Shown piece by piece: positions 1-8,963 of a DNA stretch of 64,000 nucleotides. The translations under genes and the position numbers were made by a program. Source of the stretch: Nocardia abscessus (GTDB lineage Bacteria > Actinomycetota > Actinomycetes > Mycobacteriales > Mycobacteriaceae). The notes below the pieces were generated by a model that worked only from the letters and a program-made list of their open reading frames with translations, had not been told where the DNA came from and searched no databases. Location of the stretch: the NCBI RefSeq assembly GCF_015477775.1, contig NZ_JADLQO010000002.1:496001-560000 (forward strand). The letters run 5' to 3'. The stretch's first letter is position 1. Each line of letters begins with the position of its first letter.

Positions 1-712
1 TCTTCATGAACTCCACGTAGCGCATCAGCCGCGACATGTAGTCGGTCATCAACTGGATCGTCGCGACCGTGCCCGGTCCGCCGGGATACAGCGTGGACGG
101 GTGGACGTGCCTGCCTTCCATCAGGCAGAACATCTCCCGGGTGATCCGGCTGACCTGCAGCGCCTCCCGGTAGAACTCACCGGTGAACGGGTTGAGCGCC
201 CGCATGATGTCGGCGATCGTGCGATACCCGTGCTCGCCGGCGTGCGGCGCCTCGGTGTTCTCCGCCCTGGCCAGCACGCCAGGGTTGGTCTCGGCGACCA
301 TCTTCTCGCAGTAGTCCACGCCGACCAGGTTCTCCTGGAAGATGTTGTGGTCGAACATGTACTCGGCGGCCTCGCCGAGGTTGACCACCCACTCGCCCAG
401 GTGCGGCGGCCGCACGCCGTAGGCCATGTTCTGGCAGTAGCAGGAACAGGTGGCGTGGTTGTCGCCGCAGATGCCGCAGATGCGGCTGGTGATGAAGTGC
501 GCGTCGCGCGGGTCCTTGCCCTTCATGAAGATCGAGTAGCCGCGGAAGATGGACGAGGTGCTGTGACACTCGACCACTTCGCGATTCTCGAAGTCGATCT
601 TGGTGTAGATGCCGAGGCTGCCGACGATGCGAGTGATCGGGTCCCACGCCATCTCGACGAGACGGTCGGGCTCGATCGTTCGGTGCGACGGCTCCGGGAT
701 GATCTGTGTCAT
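1..712 (-). CDS. hhyL: [NiFe]-hydrogenase large subunit, group 1h type (3' part outside window)
   Basis: Large, nickel-iron active-site subunit of an actinobacterial high-affinity uptake hydrogenase, which oxidises trace H2 and feeds electrons to respiration. 237 codons are visible; the C-terminal half with the second CxxC nickel-ligand motif lies beyond position 1. The N-terminal motif RICGICGDNH (about residues 78-87) holds the first pair of nickel-ligating cysteines, C79 and C82. The ATG at 712 has a good Shine-Dalgarno (GGAGGA) and lies 11 bases after the small-subunit stop, so the two are cotranscribed. The group 1h assignment rests on the small subunit and on the ATCSCYCQNMAYG stretch after the motif. 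Confidence 0.93.
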   Translation of the reverse strand, partial: MTQIIPEPSHRTIEPDRLVEMAWDPITRIVGSLGIYTKIDFENREVVECHSTSSIFRGYSIFMKGKDPRDAHFITSRICGICGDNHATCSCYCQNMAYGVRPPHLGEWVVNLGEAAEYMFDHNIFQENLVGVDYCEKMVAETNPGVLARAENTEAPHAGEHGYRTIADIMRALNPFTGEFYREALQVSRITREMFCLMEGRHVHPSTLYPGGPGTVATIQLMTDYMSRLMRYVEFMK

Positions 713-723
713 CAGAGATCCTC

Positions 724-1779
724 CTACCAGGTGCGGGTCGCGCCGGTCTCCAGCTTCTGGCCCCGGTGCCGCCAGTGCGGCTCCTTGTCGACCGTGCGTC
801 CGGTGATGTGACGGAGACTGCGGATCACCGATCCGTAGAGCCCCGATGCGGTGGACGAGAACTTTCCGCCGGGCGGTTCGTCCATGAACGGCATGAACTT
901 GTCCGGGAATCCCGGCATGGTGCAGCCGATGCAGATGCCGCCCACGTTCGGGCAGCCGCCTACGCCGTTGATCCAGCCACGCTTGGGCACGTTGCATTTG
1001 ACGACCGGACCCCAGCAGCCCAGCTTGACAATGCATTTCGGCGAACCGTACTCGGTGGCGAACTCACCCTGCTCGTAGTAGCCCGCGCGGTCGCAACCCT
1101 CGTGCACGGTGGCGCCGAACAGCCACTTGGGCCGCAGCGCCTCGTCGAGCGGGATCATCGGCGCCTGCCCGGTGGCCATGTAGAGCAGATAGGTCAACGT
1201 CTCCGACAGGTTGTCGGGCTGGATCGGGCAGCCGGGCACGCAGACGATCGGGATGCCCGCTTTGCTCTTCCAGGTCCAGCCGAGATAGTCCGGTACGCCC
1301 ATCGCACCGGTCGGGTTGCCCGCCATGGCGTGGATGCCGCCGTAGGTCGCGCAGGTGCCCGCCGCCACGATGGCGGTGGCCTTGGGCGCGAGGCGGTCCA
1401 GCCATTCGCTGGTCGTCATGGGCTGACCGGTGGCGGGGTTGTTGCCGAAGCCGCACCAGTAGCCCTCTTCCTTGAGTTGTTCGTTCGGGATCGAGCCCTC
1501 GACCACGAGCACGAACGGTTCGAGCTCCCCGCGGTCGGCCTTGAAGAACCACTCCAGGAAATCGTCGGCGCCGCCGTTGGGGCCGCACTCGAAGTCGATG
1601 AGCGGCCAGTGCACGGCGATCTTCGGCAGACCAGGGAGGGAACCGAGGGCGATTTCTTCGATGCTCGGCTGAGTGGCCGCCGTCAAGGCGACCGAATCAC
1701 CGTCACAACTGAGTCCCGCGTTGATCCAGAGAACGTGGATCAGCGTCTCTTCGGCTCGTACTGCTTCCTGAGTGGGCAT
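724..1779 (-). CDS. hhyS: [NiFe]-hydrogenase small subunit, group 1h type
   Basis: Iron-sulfur electron-transfer subunit (351 aa) that pairs with the downstream large subunit. The N-terminal cluster motif reads SCDGDSV: C25 is kept, but the second cysteine of the usual CxxC is replaced by Asp28. From memory, this 3Cys-1Asp ligation of the proximal cluster is a hallmark of oxygen-insensitive actinobacterial (group 1h) enzymes. Further cysteine motifs (AGTCATYGG, VPGCPIQP, HEGCDRAGYYEQG, KLGCWGPVVKC, GCPNVGGICIGC) supply the other cluster ligands. I see no twin-arginine signal, which fits the group. Start chosen at the ATG at 1779 because GGAAGGTGG lies just upstream; a longer in-frame extension to 1806 has no comparable site. 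Confidence 0.95.
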   Translation of the reverse strand: MPTQEAVRAEETLIHVLWINAGLSCDGDSVALTAATQPSIEEIALGSLPGLPKIAVHWPLIDFECGPNGGADDFLEWFFKADRGELEPFVLVVEGSIPNEQLKEEGYWCGFGNNPATGQPMTTSEWLDRLAPKATAIVAAGTCATYGGIHAMAGNPTGAMGVPDYLGWTWKSKAGIPIVCVPGCPIQPDNLSETLTYLLYMATGQAPMIPLDEALRPKWLFGATVHEGCDRAGYYEQGEFATEYGSPKCIVKLGCWGPVVKCNVPKRGWINGVGGCPNVGGICIGCTMPGFPDKFMPFMDEPPGGKFSSTASGLYGSVIRSLRHITGRTVDKEPHWRHRGQKLETGATRTW

Positions 1780-1873
1780 ATGTCGCCACCTTCCGCAGCG
1801 GACCACCGGGGGCCGAATCTCACCTTTCTCGAAGAAGGGGTCACCCCGTGAATGTGATCCTGATCACTTCACT

Positions 1874-2734
1874 TTAAGCGCGCCCGGCGGCATCCTCAAG
1901 AGCCGCCGGACCGGCCGCGCAACGCTGCTCGGCCAGCCAGTCGTACCAGGTAGACAGGCCTGCACCGCTGCTGACGGACAGCGGCAGGACCTCGACGCCG
2001 GGATGTATCGAATGGATGTACTCCCGGCATCGGTCCATGTCGAAATCGACATAGGGCAGCAGATCGATCTTGTTCACCAGCACCAGTCCCGCCGCCTGGA
2101 ACATGTGCGGATACTTCAGCGGTTTGTCGGTTCCCTCGGTCACCGAGACGACCACCACTTTCTGCCGCTCCCCCAGGTCGAACAGGGCCGGGCAGACCAG
2201 GTTTCCGACGTTCTCGACGAACAGCAGGGTGCCCGGCGCTGGATCGAGCGCCTCCAGCGCGCGGTAGGTCATCTCGGCGTCCAGGTGACATCCCGCGCCG
2301 GTGTTGACCTGCACGACGCGGCACCCGGTGGCCTTGATCCGCTCGGCGTCGAGCAAGGTGGCCTGGTCACCCTCGATCACCGCGATCGGGGTGCGGCCGG
2401 ATTCGCGGATGGTGCGTTCCAGCAGGGTGGTCTTGCCCGCCCCCGGCGAGCTGGTCATGTTCAGCGCGAGGATGTCGCGCTCGGCCAGCCAGGCTCGGTT
2501 GCGCTGCGCCAGATCGTCGTTCTTGGCCAGGACCTTCAGTTCCAGACTGACCGTCTCGGTGGCGGGCGGGTGGACGTGGTCGGCATCCGGGCCGTGCGCG
2601 TGCTCGTGCGGGTGGTGGTGCTCGTGCTGATGCTCGGCCGGATGGGCGTGGTCGTGCCCGTCGGCGTGCTGGTGGTCGTGCGGTATGCGAATCAGCGCGG
2701 CGGCGTCGTCGCCGCAGCCGCAGGTTGCGCACAT
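1874..2734 (-). CDS. hypB: hydrogenase nickel-incorporation GTPase HypB
   Basis: GTP-dependent nickel insertase for [NiFe]-hydrogenase maturation, 286 aa. The N-terminus MCATCGCGDD carries the CxxCGC high-affinity metal site. Residues about 18-56 are a histidine-rich stretch (HDHQHADGHDHAH and following) that can store nickel or zinc. The GTPase core shows a P-loop (SSPGAGKTTLL), ENVGNLVCP, and NKID for guanine recognition. It overlaps hypA by 43 bases and precedes the hydrogenase structural genes by 94 bases, so hypA-hypB-hhyS-hhyL probably form one transcription unit. Confidence 0.96.
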   Translation of the reverse strand: MCATCGCGDDAAALIRIPHDHQHADGHDHAHPAEHQHEHHHPHEHAHGPDADHVHPPATETVSLELKVLAKNDDLAQRNRAWLAERDILALNMTSSPGAGKTTLLERTIRESGRTPIAVIEGDQATLLDAERIKATGCRVVQVNTGAGCHLDAEMTYRALEALDPAPGTLLFVENVGNLVCPALFDLGERQKVVVVSVTEGTDKPLKYPHMFQAAGLVLVNKIDLLPYVDFDMDRCREYIHSIHPGVEVLPLSVSSGAGLSTWYDWLAEQRCAAGPAALEDAAGRA

Positions 2735-3066
2735 GCCTCACTCACCTCCATGGATCGGATACGCAGCTCGCGCCCGGAGCGGATCTCGACATCGGCGCTG
2801 CCGCAGGGACACAGCAGGATCGGGTCCGGCAGCCGGAACTCGGCGCCGCAGGTCCGGCACGCCGCGACGCCCGGAATCTCCACCAGGATCAGTTCCGCGT
2901 CTTCTGCGACGGTGGTCTCGGTCGCGACTTCGAAACAGAATCGCATGGCGTCGGGCACGACCGCGCACAGCGCGCCGACCTCGACGGTGACCGCGTGCAC
3001 CCGCCTGCCCTCCGCGTGCTCGCAGACCGCGTCGACGACACTCTGCGTGATAGCCATCTCGTGCAT
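2692..3066 (-). CDS. hypA: hydrogenase maturation nickel chaperone HypA
   Basis: Small nickel-binding chaperone (124 aa) that works with HypB. It begins MHEMAITQ; His2 is the known nickel ligand of the family. The zinc-finger half has one pair CRTC and a second region CPCG. The length is that of the family plus a short alanine-rich tail that arises where the gene runs into hypB in another frame. It is the first gene of the hydrogenase unit. The upstream region carries a 12-bp inverted repeat and twice the decamer TACTCCCGGG (3104 and 3169). Confidence 0.93.
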   Translation of the reverse strand: MHEMAITQSVVDAVCEHAEGRRVHAVTVEVGALCAVVPDAMRFCFEVATETTVAEDAELILVEIPGVAACRTCGAEFRLPDPILLCPCGSADVEIRSGRELRIRSMEVSEACAQPAAAATTPPR

Positions 3067-3210
3067 CGCGACCTCGATTCCGTCGAGCGGACAATCTTGA
3101 GGCTACTCCCGGGCAAACCGGCCGCGGGAGAAATCTTCGGATGCTCCGTGCACACTCCGACAGGCCGTTACTCCCGGGAAACGGGCGGAGCCTCGGTGCG
3201 GGCGAAGCCG

Positions 3211-3240
3211 CGGCCGAGATCTCCCTCCAGATCTCGGCCG
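3211..3240. terminator. perfect 12-bp hairpin between the PepSY gene and hypA
   Basis: CGGCCGAGATCT (3211-3222) and its exact complement AGATCTCGGCCG (3229-3240) enclose a 6-base loop. It lies downstream of the PepSY gene (stop at 3318) and upstream of hypA (start at 3066), both on the minus strand. No T-run follows, so it may be a factor-dependent terminator, an insulator or an operator for the hyp-hhy unit. Confidence 0.5.
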
Positions 3241-3317
3241 GCCGACAGCAAACACCTCGGGGCTTACCCACTCGCCCGGCTTGTCACACGTGCGTGGCCC
3301 GCGACCACGCGACCCGC

Positions 3318-3692
3318 TCAGTCGTGGTCGGCGACGGTGCGCACCTCACCGCTGTTCGCGTCGATCGTCACGTCGTACTCGGCCCCCTCCGGCGTGCCCA
3401 GCTCGACCTCCCACACCGGGGTGCCACGATCCATATCGAACTCGGTGGACAGGACCCGGCCGCCGGGCACGGACGCCACCGCCTTGTCGATGGCCTGCTG
3501 CCTGCTGATCCCGGTGTCGGCCACCAGCGACCAGTCCCCGGCGACCGAGCTGAAGGCGACGGTGTGATCCTCCGGGCCGCCGGTGGCGACGGCAGCCAGG
3601 ACGGCACTCGAACCGACGACCGCGGCCGCGACGGCCGTGCCGACGATGAGCCAGCGGAGACCGGCGTAGGCGCGGCGGAAAACGGTGTTCAT
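3318..3692 (-). CDS. secreted or membrane-anchored PepSY-domain protein
   Basis: 124 aa. Residues about 13-36 form one hydrophobic segment (WLIVGTAVAAAVVGSSAVLA) serving as signal or anchor. The rest is a single PepSY domain: ISRQQAIDKAVASVPGG, then EFDMDRGTPVWEVEL and a YDVTIDANSGEV strand. PepSY proteins are extracytoplasmic and are thought to modulate proteases or sensor kinases. It is divergent from an OmpR-type response regulator and its kinase, and the intergenic region holds three CTGAAG repeats. I infer that the two-component system controls it and possibly senses through it. Confidence 0.8.
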   Translation of the reverse strand: MNTVFRRAYAGLRWLIVGTAVAAAVVGSSAVLAAVATGGPEDHTVAFSSVAGDWSLVADTGISRQQAIDKAVASVPGGRVLSTEFDMDRGTPVWEVELGTPEGAEYDVTIDANSGEVRTVADHD

Positions 3693-3748
3693 GGGAAACC
3701 TCCTGCGGGAGTGCTGATCTCGAATGCGTCCACTGTGGCGGACGCCGG

Positions 3749-3775
3749 CTGAAGGTGAGCTGAAGGTACCTGAAG
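3749..3775. promoter_or_regulatory. triple CTGAAG repeat, probable response-regulator box
   Basis: CTGAAG occurs at 3749, 3760 and 3770, spaced 11 and 10 bases, i.e. one helical turn. That is the architecture recognised by tandem OmpR-family dimers. It sits between the divergent PepSY gene and the response-regulator gene, so it can serve both promoters. A fourth, inverted copy (TTTCAG, near 3780) follows. Confidence 0.6.
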
Positions 3776-3808
3776 ACGGTTTCAGGATCCTTCTGCCACT
3801 CTTGGTGG

Positions 3809-4486
3809 ATGCGTCTGCTGATCGTGGAGGACGAGAAACGTCTGGCTCTCACGCTGGCAAAAGGGTTGTCGGCCGAGGGATTTGCCGTGGATGTGGTGCA
3901 CGACGGCGCCGAGGGCCTGCACCTGGCGACCACCACCGACTACGACTTGATCATTCTCGACATCATGCTGCCCGGCATGAACGGCTACCGGGTCTGCGCC
4001 ACGCTGCGCGCCGCGGGTCACGAAACGCCCGTGCTCATGCTGACCGCGAAAGACGGCGAATACGACGAGGCCGAGGGCCTGGACACCGGAGCCGACGACT
4101 ACCTCAGCAAGCCGTTCTCCTACCTGGTGCTGCTGGCCCGCATTCGCGCCCTGCTACGACGCCGAACCCGAGGCGGCGCAAGGGTTCTGCGCGTCGGTGA
4201 CCTGATCGTGGATCCGGGCACCCGCACCTGCCGCCGCGGCGCGCAGGAGGTCACTCTGACCGCCAAGGAGTTCGCCGTCCTCGAGCACTTGGCCGTCCGC
4301 GCCGGTGAAGTGGTGTCCAAATCCGACATCCTGCAGCATGTTTGGGACTTCGCCTACGACGGCGACCCGAACATCGTCGAGGTCTACATCAGCACGCTGC
4401 GGCGCAAGATCGACGCGCCGTTCGGGCGTCGATCGATCACCACCGTCCGCGGCGCGGGCTACCGGCTGGCAGCCGAGCGTGACTGA
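3809..4486 (+). CDS. OmpR/PhoB-family response regulator
   Basis: 225 aa, cytoplasmic DNA-binding regulator. The receiver domain (about 1-115) starts MRLLIVEDEK with the acidic pocket. The phosphoacceptor is Asp51 in DLIILDIMLPG; the conserved lysine is in LSKPF. The C-terminal winged helix (about 130-225) contains LTAKEFAVLEHL and the recognition-helix region of NIVEVYISTLRRKI. It overlaps the next gene by 8 bases, so the kinase is its translationally coupled partner. Probable targets are the CTGAAG repeats just upstream. Confidence 0.93.
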   Translation: MRLLIVEDEKRLALTLAKGLSAEGFAVDVVHDGAEGLHLATTTDYDLIILDIMLPGMNGYRVCATLRAAGHETPVLMLTAKDGEYDEAEGLDTGADDYLSKPFSYLVLLARIRALLRRRTRGGARVLRVGDLIVDPGTRTCRRGAQEVTLTAKEFAVLEHLAVRAGEVVSKSDILQHVWDFAYDGDPNIVEVYISTLRRKIDAPFGRRSITTVRGAGYRLAAERD

Positions 4487-5972
4487 GCGCCGGCGGAAGG
4501 CCTGGTGGCGTTCGGTACGCGCGCGCACCACGGTGGCGGCGACCGTGGTGGTCGCGGTGGCGCTCACGGCCGCGGGGCTGGCGGTGCTGGCGGTGCTGCG
4601 CCACAACCTGGTGGAGAGCGCCGAACTGCAGGCGGAGACCACAGCGCGCGACGTGGCGACCCAGCTCGCGGCAGACGCCGATCCCGGGCGCCTGACGTTT
4701 CCCGATGCCGAAAGCCAACCGGTACAGATCGTTTCGGCCGACCGCCGGGTCCTGGCAGCCGCCGACGACCTCGCGGGGAAGCCACCGATGGCCGACTTCG
4801 GACCGCACTCGAAAGGTCCCGATGACGAAGAGGACGAGGACGACTTAGACGGGGAAGACGACCAGGAAGAAGACGCCGAAGACGAGGCGGACGACGAAGA
4901 CTCCCCTTCCTCGGCCGCGACGCCCGCGACGGCCGAAGTCGAATTCCGCGACATATGGCTGACCGTGGAGCAAGAAGACGGACCGCACCCCTACCGGGTG
5001 GCCGCGCTGGCGGTAACCGTCGCCGGCGGCCGGCCCGCCACCGTCTACGCGGGCTCCTCCCTGGAGACCGCCGACAGCGCGGTGGCCGACGCACGGCAGG
5101 CGATGCTGATCGGCTTGACGCCGCTGCTCGCGGTGGTGGCCGCGGTGACCTGGCTGGTCACCCGGCGGGCGCTGCGTCCGGTGGAGGCGATCCGCAGACA
5201 GCTCGCCGAGATCATGGACGGCGATCTGTCCCGGCGCGTCCCCGAGCCGGGCTCCCGCGACGAGATCGCCCGGCTGGCGAGCACCACGAACGCCACGCTC
5301 GCCGCGCTGGAGGAATCCGCGGAGCGGCAGCGCCGGTTCATCGCCGACGCCGCACACGAACTGCGCAGCCCCATCGCGAGTCTGCGCACCCAACTCGAAG
5401 TCGCGCAGGCGCACCCGAAACTGCTGGAACTGGACGGACTGATCGGCGACACCATCCGCCTGGAGCATCTCGCGGCCGACCTCTTGCTCCTTGCCCGGCT
5501 CGACGCGGGCGAGCAACCGCGGTCGGATCGCGTGGACCTGGCCGCCCTGGTGCACGAGGAACTGGAACACCGCATCGGCGACCGGGTCGCCGTGCAGGTC
5601 GCGGTACCGGAGCAGACCGTGGCGGTCATCGGAAGCCGGACCCAGCTCGCCCGGGTCCTGGGCAACCTGGTCGACAACGCGCAGCGGCATGCCGCGAGCA
5701 CCGTGCGCGTCGCCGTGGAGCGCGGCGCCGACGCGCGGGTGGTGCTGTCGGTCGCCGACGACGGCCCGGGCGTGCCACACGCCGATCGCGACCGCATCTT
5801 CCAGCGATTCGTCCGCCTGGACGACGCGCGCACCCGCGACGAGGGCGGCGCGGGTCTCGGCTTGGCGATCGTCCGTGATGTCGTCGAACGCCACGGGGGC
5901 ACCATCCGCGTCATCGATGGCGCGCCCGGCGGCGCCTGCTTCGTGGTAACCCTGCCCGTGGCCGGTGCCTGA
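4479..5972 (+). CDS. sensor histidine kinase with a very acidic extracytoplasmic loop
   Basis: 497 aa from the GTG at 4479, which overlaps the regulator's stop. TM1 is about 17-40 and TM2 about 209-227; a HAMP segment follows. The phosphoacceptor is His293 in FIADAAHELRSPIASL. ATPase boxes are N (LVDNAQRH), G1 (VADDGPGVP), F (IFQRFVRLD) and G2 (GGAGLGLAIV). The outside loop has an almost uninterrupted acidic run at about 115-141, with over 20 Asp/Glu among 27 residues, then a serine/alanine linker. Such a run would bind cations, so metal or cationic-peptide sensing is plausible but unproven. Confidence 0.92.
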   Translation: MTERRRKAWWRSVRARTTVAATVVVAVALTAAGLAVLAVLRHNLVESAELQAETTARDVATQLAADADPGRLTFPDAESQPVQIVSADRRVLAAADDLAGKPPMADFGPHSKGPDDEEDEDDLDGEDDQEEDAEDEADDEDSPSSAATPATAEVEFRDIWLTVEQEDGPHPYRVAALAVTVAGGRPATVYAGSSLETADSAVADARQAMLIGLTPLLAVVAAVTWLVTRRALRPVEAIRRQLAEIMDGDLSRRVPEPGSRDEIARLASTTNATLAALEESAERQRRFIADAAHELRSPIASLRTQLEVAQAHPKLLELDGLIGDTIRLEHLAADLLLLARLDAGEQPRSDRVDLAALVHEELEHRIGDRVAVQVAVPEQTVAVIGSRTQLARVLGNLVDNAQRHAASTVRVAVERGADARVVLSVADDGPGVPHADRDRIFQRFVRLDDARTRDEGGAGLGLAIVRDVVERHGGTIRVIDGAPGGACFVVTLPVAGA

Positions 5973-6052
5973 ACCGGAGTCCGGCTATCAATCCTCGGAA
6001 TCGAGTCCGGAACGGCCGACCGCAACCGATCTCCACCGGTTCCGGCGGTCGA

Positions 6053-6955
6053 TCAATCGGCGAGGGCTTTGCGCAGCCTGTCGATGACGACCCGGCGGGC
6101 GGCCCGCCCTTCGGGAGTCGGCGTCAGTGGATAGACGTGCGGCAACCCCGGACCCTCGTGATAGTCCACCGTGACTCCGGCGCCGCGCGCCGCGTCGACC
6201 AGCAGGCGGCTGTCCGGATGCAGGATGTCGTCGGTACCGCAGAAGATCGTCAGCGGCCCGAGTCCGCCCAGGTCGGCGGCGAGCGGGCTGACCCGCGGGT
6301 CCCCGATCCCGAGTTCGCCCCGCCAGTGCTCGATGAGCACCCGGGTCCCCGCGACGCCCAGCCAGGGGTCGCGCGGCTGCACGATCGGTATCGCCGGATT
6401 GCTCAGGGATAGATCCAGGGCGGGCGCGATCAGCACGGTGTCCGGCAGACGCACCCGATGGTCGTCACGCAGGACCACCGCGGCCGACAGGGCGATCTGT
6501 CCCCCGGCCGAATCCCCTGCCAGGCAGACGTTTTCGTAGGTCGACCGATTGGCGAGCACCAGATCCACGAAGCCCGGAACGACCTGCCCCGCGGTACCGA
6601 ACGGAATCAGCGGATAGATCGGCACCGTCACGACCACATCGGCTTCCGCCGCGACGGCAGCGCAGAGCGCCCAGTGCTGCGGCGCGATCTCGTGCACCCA
6701 ACCGCCGCCGTGCGCGTACACGACGTTTCCTCGTGCCCGGCCGCCACGCGGGGTGAGGGTATAGACCGACCAACCGCCGCGGCGCTCCACGGTGATCGCC
6801 ACATCCGCACGCAGCCGCCGTGGCGGACCGTAGTTCCGGGGCCGGACGCTCAACTGCCGGATCCGCTCCTGCGCGGCTGCGGCGTCGACGAACACGCGAT
6901 TGGCGCGTGTGGCTCGCAGATAACCACGTACGACCTGGTTCGCGAAGCTCGCCAC
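6053..6955 (-). CDS. alpha/beta hydrolase, hormone-sensitive-lipase type esterase
   Basis: 300 aa from a GTG at 6955 that is preceded by GGAGGAG with 5-base spacing; a longer reading frame upstream lacks a ribosome site. Oxyanion motif HGGGW is at about 82-86, nucleophile Ser149 in GDSAGG, and the acid and base residues are likely in TDDILHPD (about 241-248) and His273 in GLPHVYPL. No signal peptide is evident. This family hydrolyses short to medium acyl esters. It lies alone, convergent with the kinase gene and 153 bases downstream of the acyl-CoA dehydrogenase gene, so a lipid role is only suggested. Confidence 0.88.
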   Translation of the reverse strand: MASFANQVVRGYLRATRANRVFVDAAAAQERIRQLSVRPRNYGPPRRLRADVAITVERRGGWSVYTLTPRGGRARGNVVYAHGGGWVHEIAPQHWALCAAVAAEADVVVTVPIYPLIPFGTAGQVVPGFVDLVLANRSTYENVCLAGDSAGGQIALSAAVVLRDDHRVRLPDTVLIAPALDLSLSNPAIPIVQPRDPWLGVAGTRVLIEHWRGELGIGDPRVSPLAADLGGLGPLTIFCGTDDILHPDSRLLVDAARGAGVTVDYHEGPGLPHVYPLTPTPEGRAARRVVIDRLRKALAD

Positions 6956-7108
6956 CGCATCTCCTCCACTCCGGGCACTCGACGACCGCCGAGCCCTCCC
7001 GCACCTCAGGAGGCGACAGTGTCGCACGGGAACCCGGCGATACGCCACGCCGACCGCTCGGCCGACGACGCGACAACCGCCGTCGGCCCGAGCGGGAACC
7101 GCCGGTGG

Positions 7109-8254
7109 TCAGGAGAGTTTCAGGCTGCGCCCGACGATCTCCTTCATGATCTCCGTGGTGCCGCCGTAGATGGTCTGGATGCGCGCGTCCATGTAGGCCT
7201 TGGCGATCGGGTATTCCTTCATGTACCCGTATCCGCCGTGCAACTGCAGGCAGCGGTTGATCAGGTCGAGCTGCTCCTCGGTGCTCCACCATTTGGCCAT
7301 GGCGGCTTCCTCGGCGCTGAGCTTGCCCTCGTTGAGCAGCTCGATGAACTTGTCCACCATCAGGCGCACCGCGGTGGTCTTGGTGGCCAGCTCGGCGAGC
7401 ACGAAGCGGGTGTTCTGCAGCGCGCCGATCGGCTTGCCGAACGCCTTGCGGTCGCGGACGTACTGGATGGTCATGTCCAGGCAGGACTCCATCGCCGCAG
7501 CGGCCATGACCGCGATCGAGAGGCGTTCCTGCGGCAGGTTGTGCATGAGGTGGATGAAGCCCATCCCCTCCGTGCCGAGCAGGTTCTTGCCGGGCACGCG
7601 CACGTCGTTGAAGCTCAGCTCCGCGGTGTCCTGGGCTTTGAGGCCCAGCTTGTCCAGGTTGCGGCCCCGCTCGAAGCCGGGCATGCCGCGCTCGACCACG
7701 AACAGGCTGAAGCCCATCGCGCCCTTCTCCGGGTCGGTCTGCGCCACCACGATCACGATGTCGGAGTTGATGCCGTTGGTGATGAAGGTCTTGGCGCCGT
7801 TGAGGATCCAATCGTCCCCGTCGCGCACCGCGCGCGTCTTGATGCCCTGCAGATCCGAACCGGTGCCCGGTTCGGTCATGGCGATCGCGGTGATGATCTC
7901 GCCGGAACAGAAGCCCGGCAACCAGCGCTGCTTCTGCTCCTCGTTGGCCAGCTCGAGCAGATAAGGCGCGATCACATCGTTGTGCAGCGTGAAGCCGAGA
8001 CCGGAGTACTGGCCGCGCACCGACTCCTCCGAGACGATGGCGTTGTAGCGGAAATCCTTCACCCCGCCGCCGCCGTACTGCTCCGGCATGGCCATGCCGA
8101 GGAAGCCCTGCTTGCCCGCCTCCAGCCAGACCTCACGGTCGACGATGCCCTGGTCCTCCCACTTCGCGTGGTTCGGCGCGACGTGCTGATCGAGAAACTT
8201 GCGGAACGACTCCCGGAACAGTTCGTGTTCGGGTTCGAACAGTGTGCGTTCCAC
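7109..8254 (-). CDS. acyl-CoA dehydrogenase
   Basis: 381 aa FAD flavoenzyme introducing the 2,3 double bond in acyl-CoA. The middle-domain signature AMTEPGTGSDLQG is at about 125-137. The C-terminal signature is IYGGTTEIMKEIVGR, which lacks the glutamate found there in medium-chain enzymes. The catalytic base is therefore probably Glu243 in LPQERLSIA, as in long-chain and isovaleryl-CoA dehydrogenases. The exact chain specificity cannot be read from sequence. ATG start; length is normal for the family. Confidence 0.93.
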   Translation of the reverse strand: MERTLFEPEHELFRESFRKFLDQHVAPNHAKWEDQGIVDREVWLEAGKQGFLGMAMPEQYGGGGVKDFRYNAIVSEESVRGQYSGLGFTLHNDVIAPYLLELANEEQKQRWLPGFCSGEIITAIAMTEPGTGSDLQGIKTRAVRDGDDWILNGAKTFITNGINSDIVIVVAQTDPEKGAMGFSLFVVERGMPGFERGRNLDKLGLKAQDTAELSFNDVRVPGKNLLGTEGMGFIHLMHNLPQERLSIAVMAAAAMESCLDMTIQYVRDRKAFGKPIGALQNTRFVLAELATKTTAVRLMVDKFIELLNEGKLSAEEAAMAKWWSTEEQLDLINRCLQLHGGYGYMKEYPIAKAYMDARIQTIYGGTTEIMKEIVGRSLKLS

Positions 8255-8963
8255 GCCAACCTCCTAGTGACCACACCGGCCGATCCACACCGACCAGTCG
8301 TTGCCCCATACCGTACCCGGAAGGAGAATCCCTGTTCACTTCTGGGGCCATAATCATGGTCTCACCAGGAGCGGCGTATCCGGTCGAGATCAGCGGGCGA
8401 GATTCCCGGCAAACGGGCGAGCATTGCTGACCTGGCCGGGGCCGTCACGCGAGCAACGAGCAAGGAGCCCCCCGATGCGCGGGCGGGAAACCCGGCCGCC
8501 CACCGCGATGTCTGTCGTGCGCACCGAGCACCGAGCACCGAGCACCGAGCACCGAGCACCGAGGCCAGGATCCATCGACGCGGCGACGATGGCGACCGAC
8601 GGCTAAGTCGAAGGCGTCCCGCGATGACGCGAGCGACCGGCCGCTAAGACGAGGGCGACCCGCCGATGACGAGAGCGACCCGCCGATGAGTAGTCCACTC
8701 GCCTCGGCTATCCGACGCCGAGTACGGGAGCGAGTGCGCCGACTACGTCGGCCACACCGTCGAACGGGCGGACCACGGCGACCGCGCCGTCGCTCAGCGC
8801 ACCGCGCGTCCGCCTGCGCCCGATCCGGGCCGTCGCCGCGTCCACGGCGACGGTGTCGGCATCGTGCTCGTCCGTCTACGACGCTGGATCGGCTCGCTGA
8901 TCATCGAACTGCCACGATCAGCCGGGATTCGGCCCTCGCGGTGGGCCGGAACGCACAGGACTG
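8255..8963. other. 709-bp region without a convincing gene
   Basis: I see no supported gene. It holds a 7-bp tandem repeat (8521-8562) and, at about 8600-8700, degenerate copies of a phrase like CGACCCGCCGATGACGAGAG, which also read as short direct repeats. Reading frames here are short, arginine-rich and lack ribosome sites. Confidence 0.6.
8521..8562. repeat. six perfect copies of the heptamer GCACCGA
   Basis: 42 bases made of six uninterrupted GCACCGA units, probably a slippage-prone variable-number tandem repeat in intergenic DNA. No gene depends on it in any visible way. Confidence 0.9.

Noticed and set aside
8521..8562. GCACCGA array as a CRISPR
   Set aside because: Unit is 7 bases with no spacers; a simple tandem repeat.
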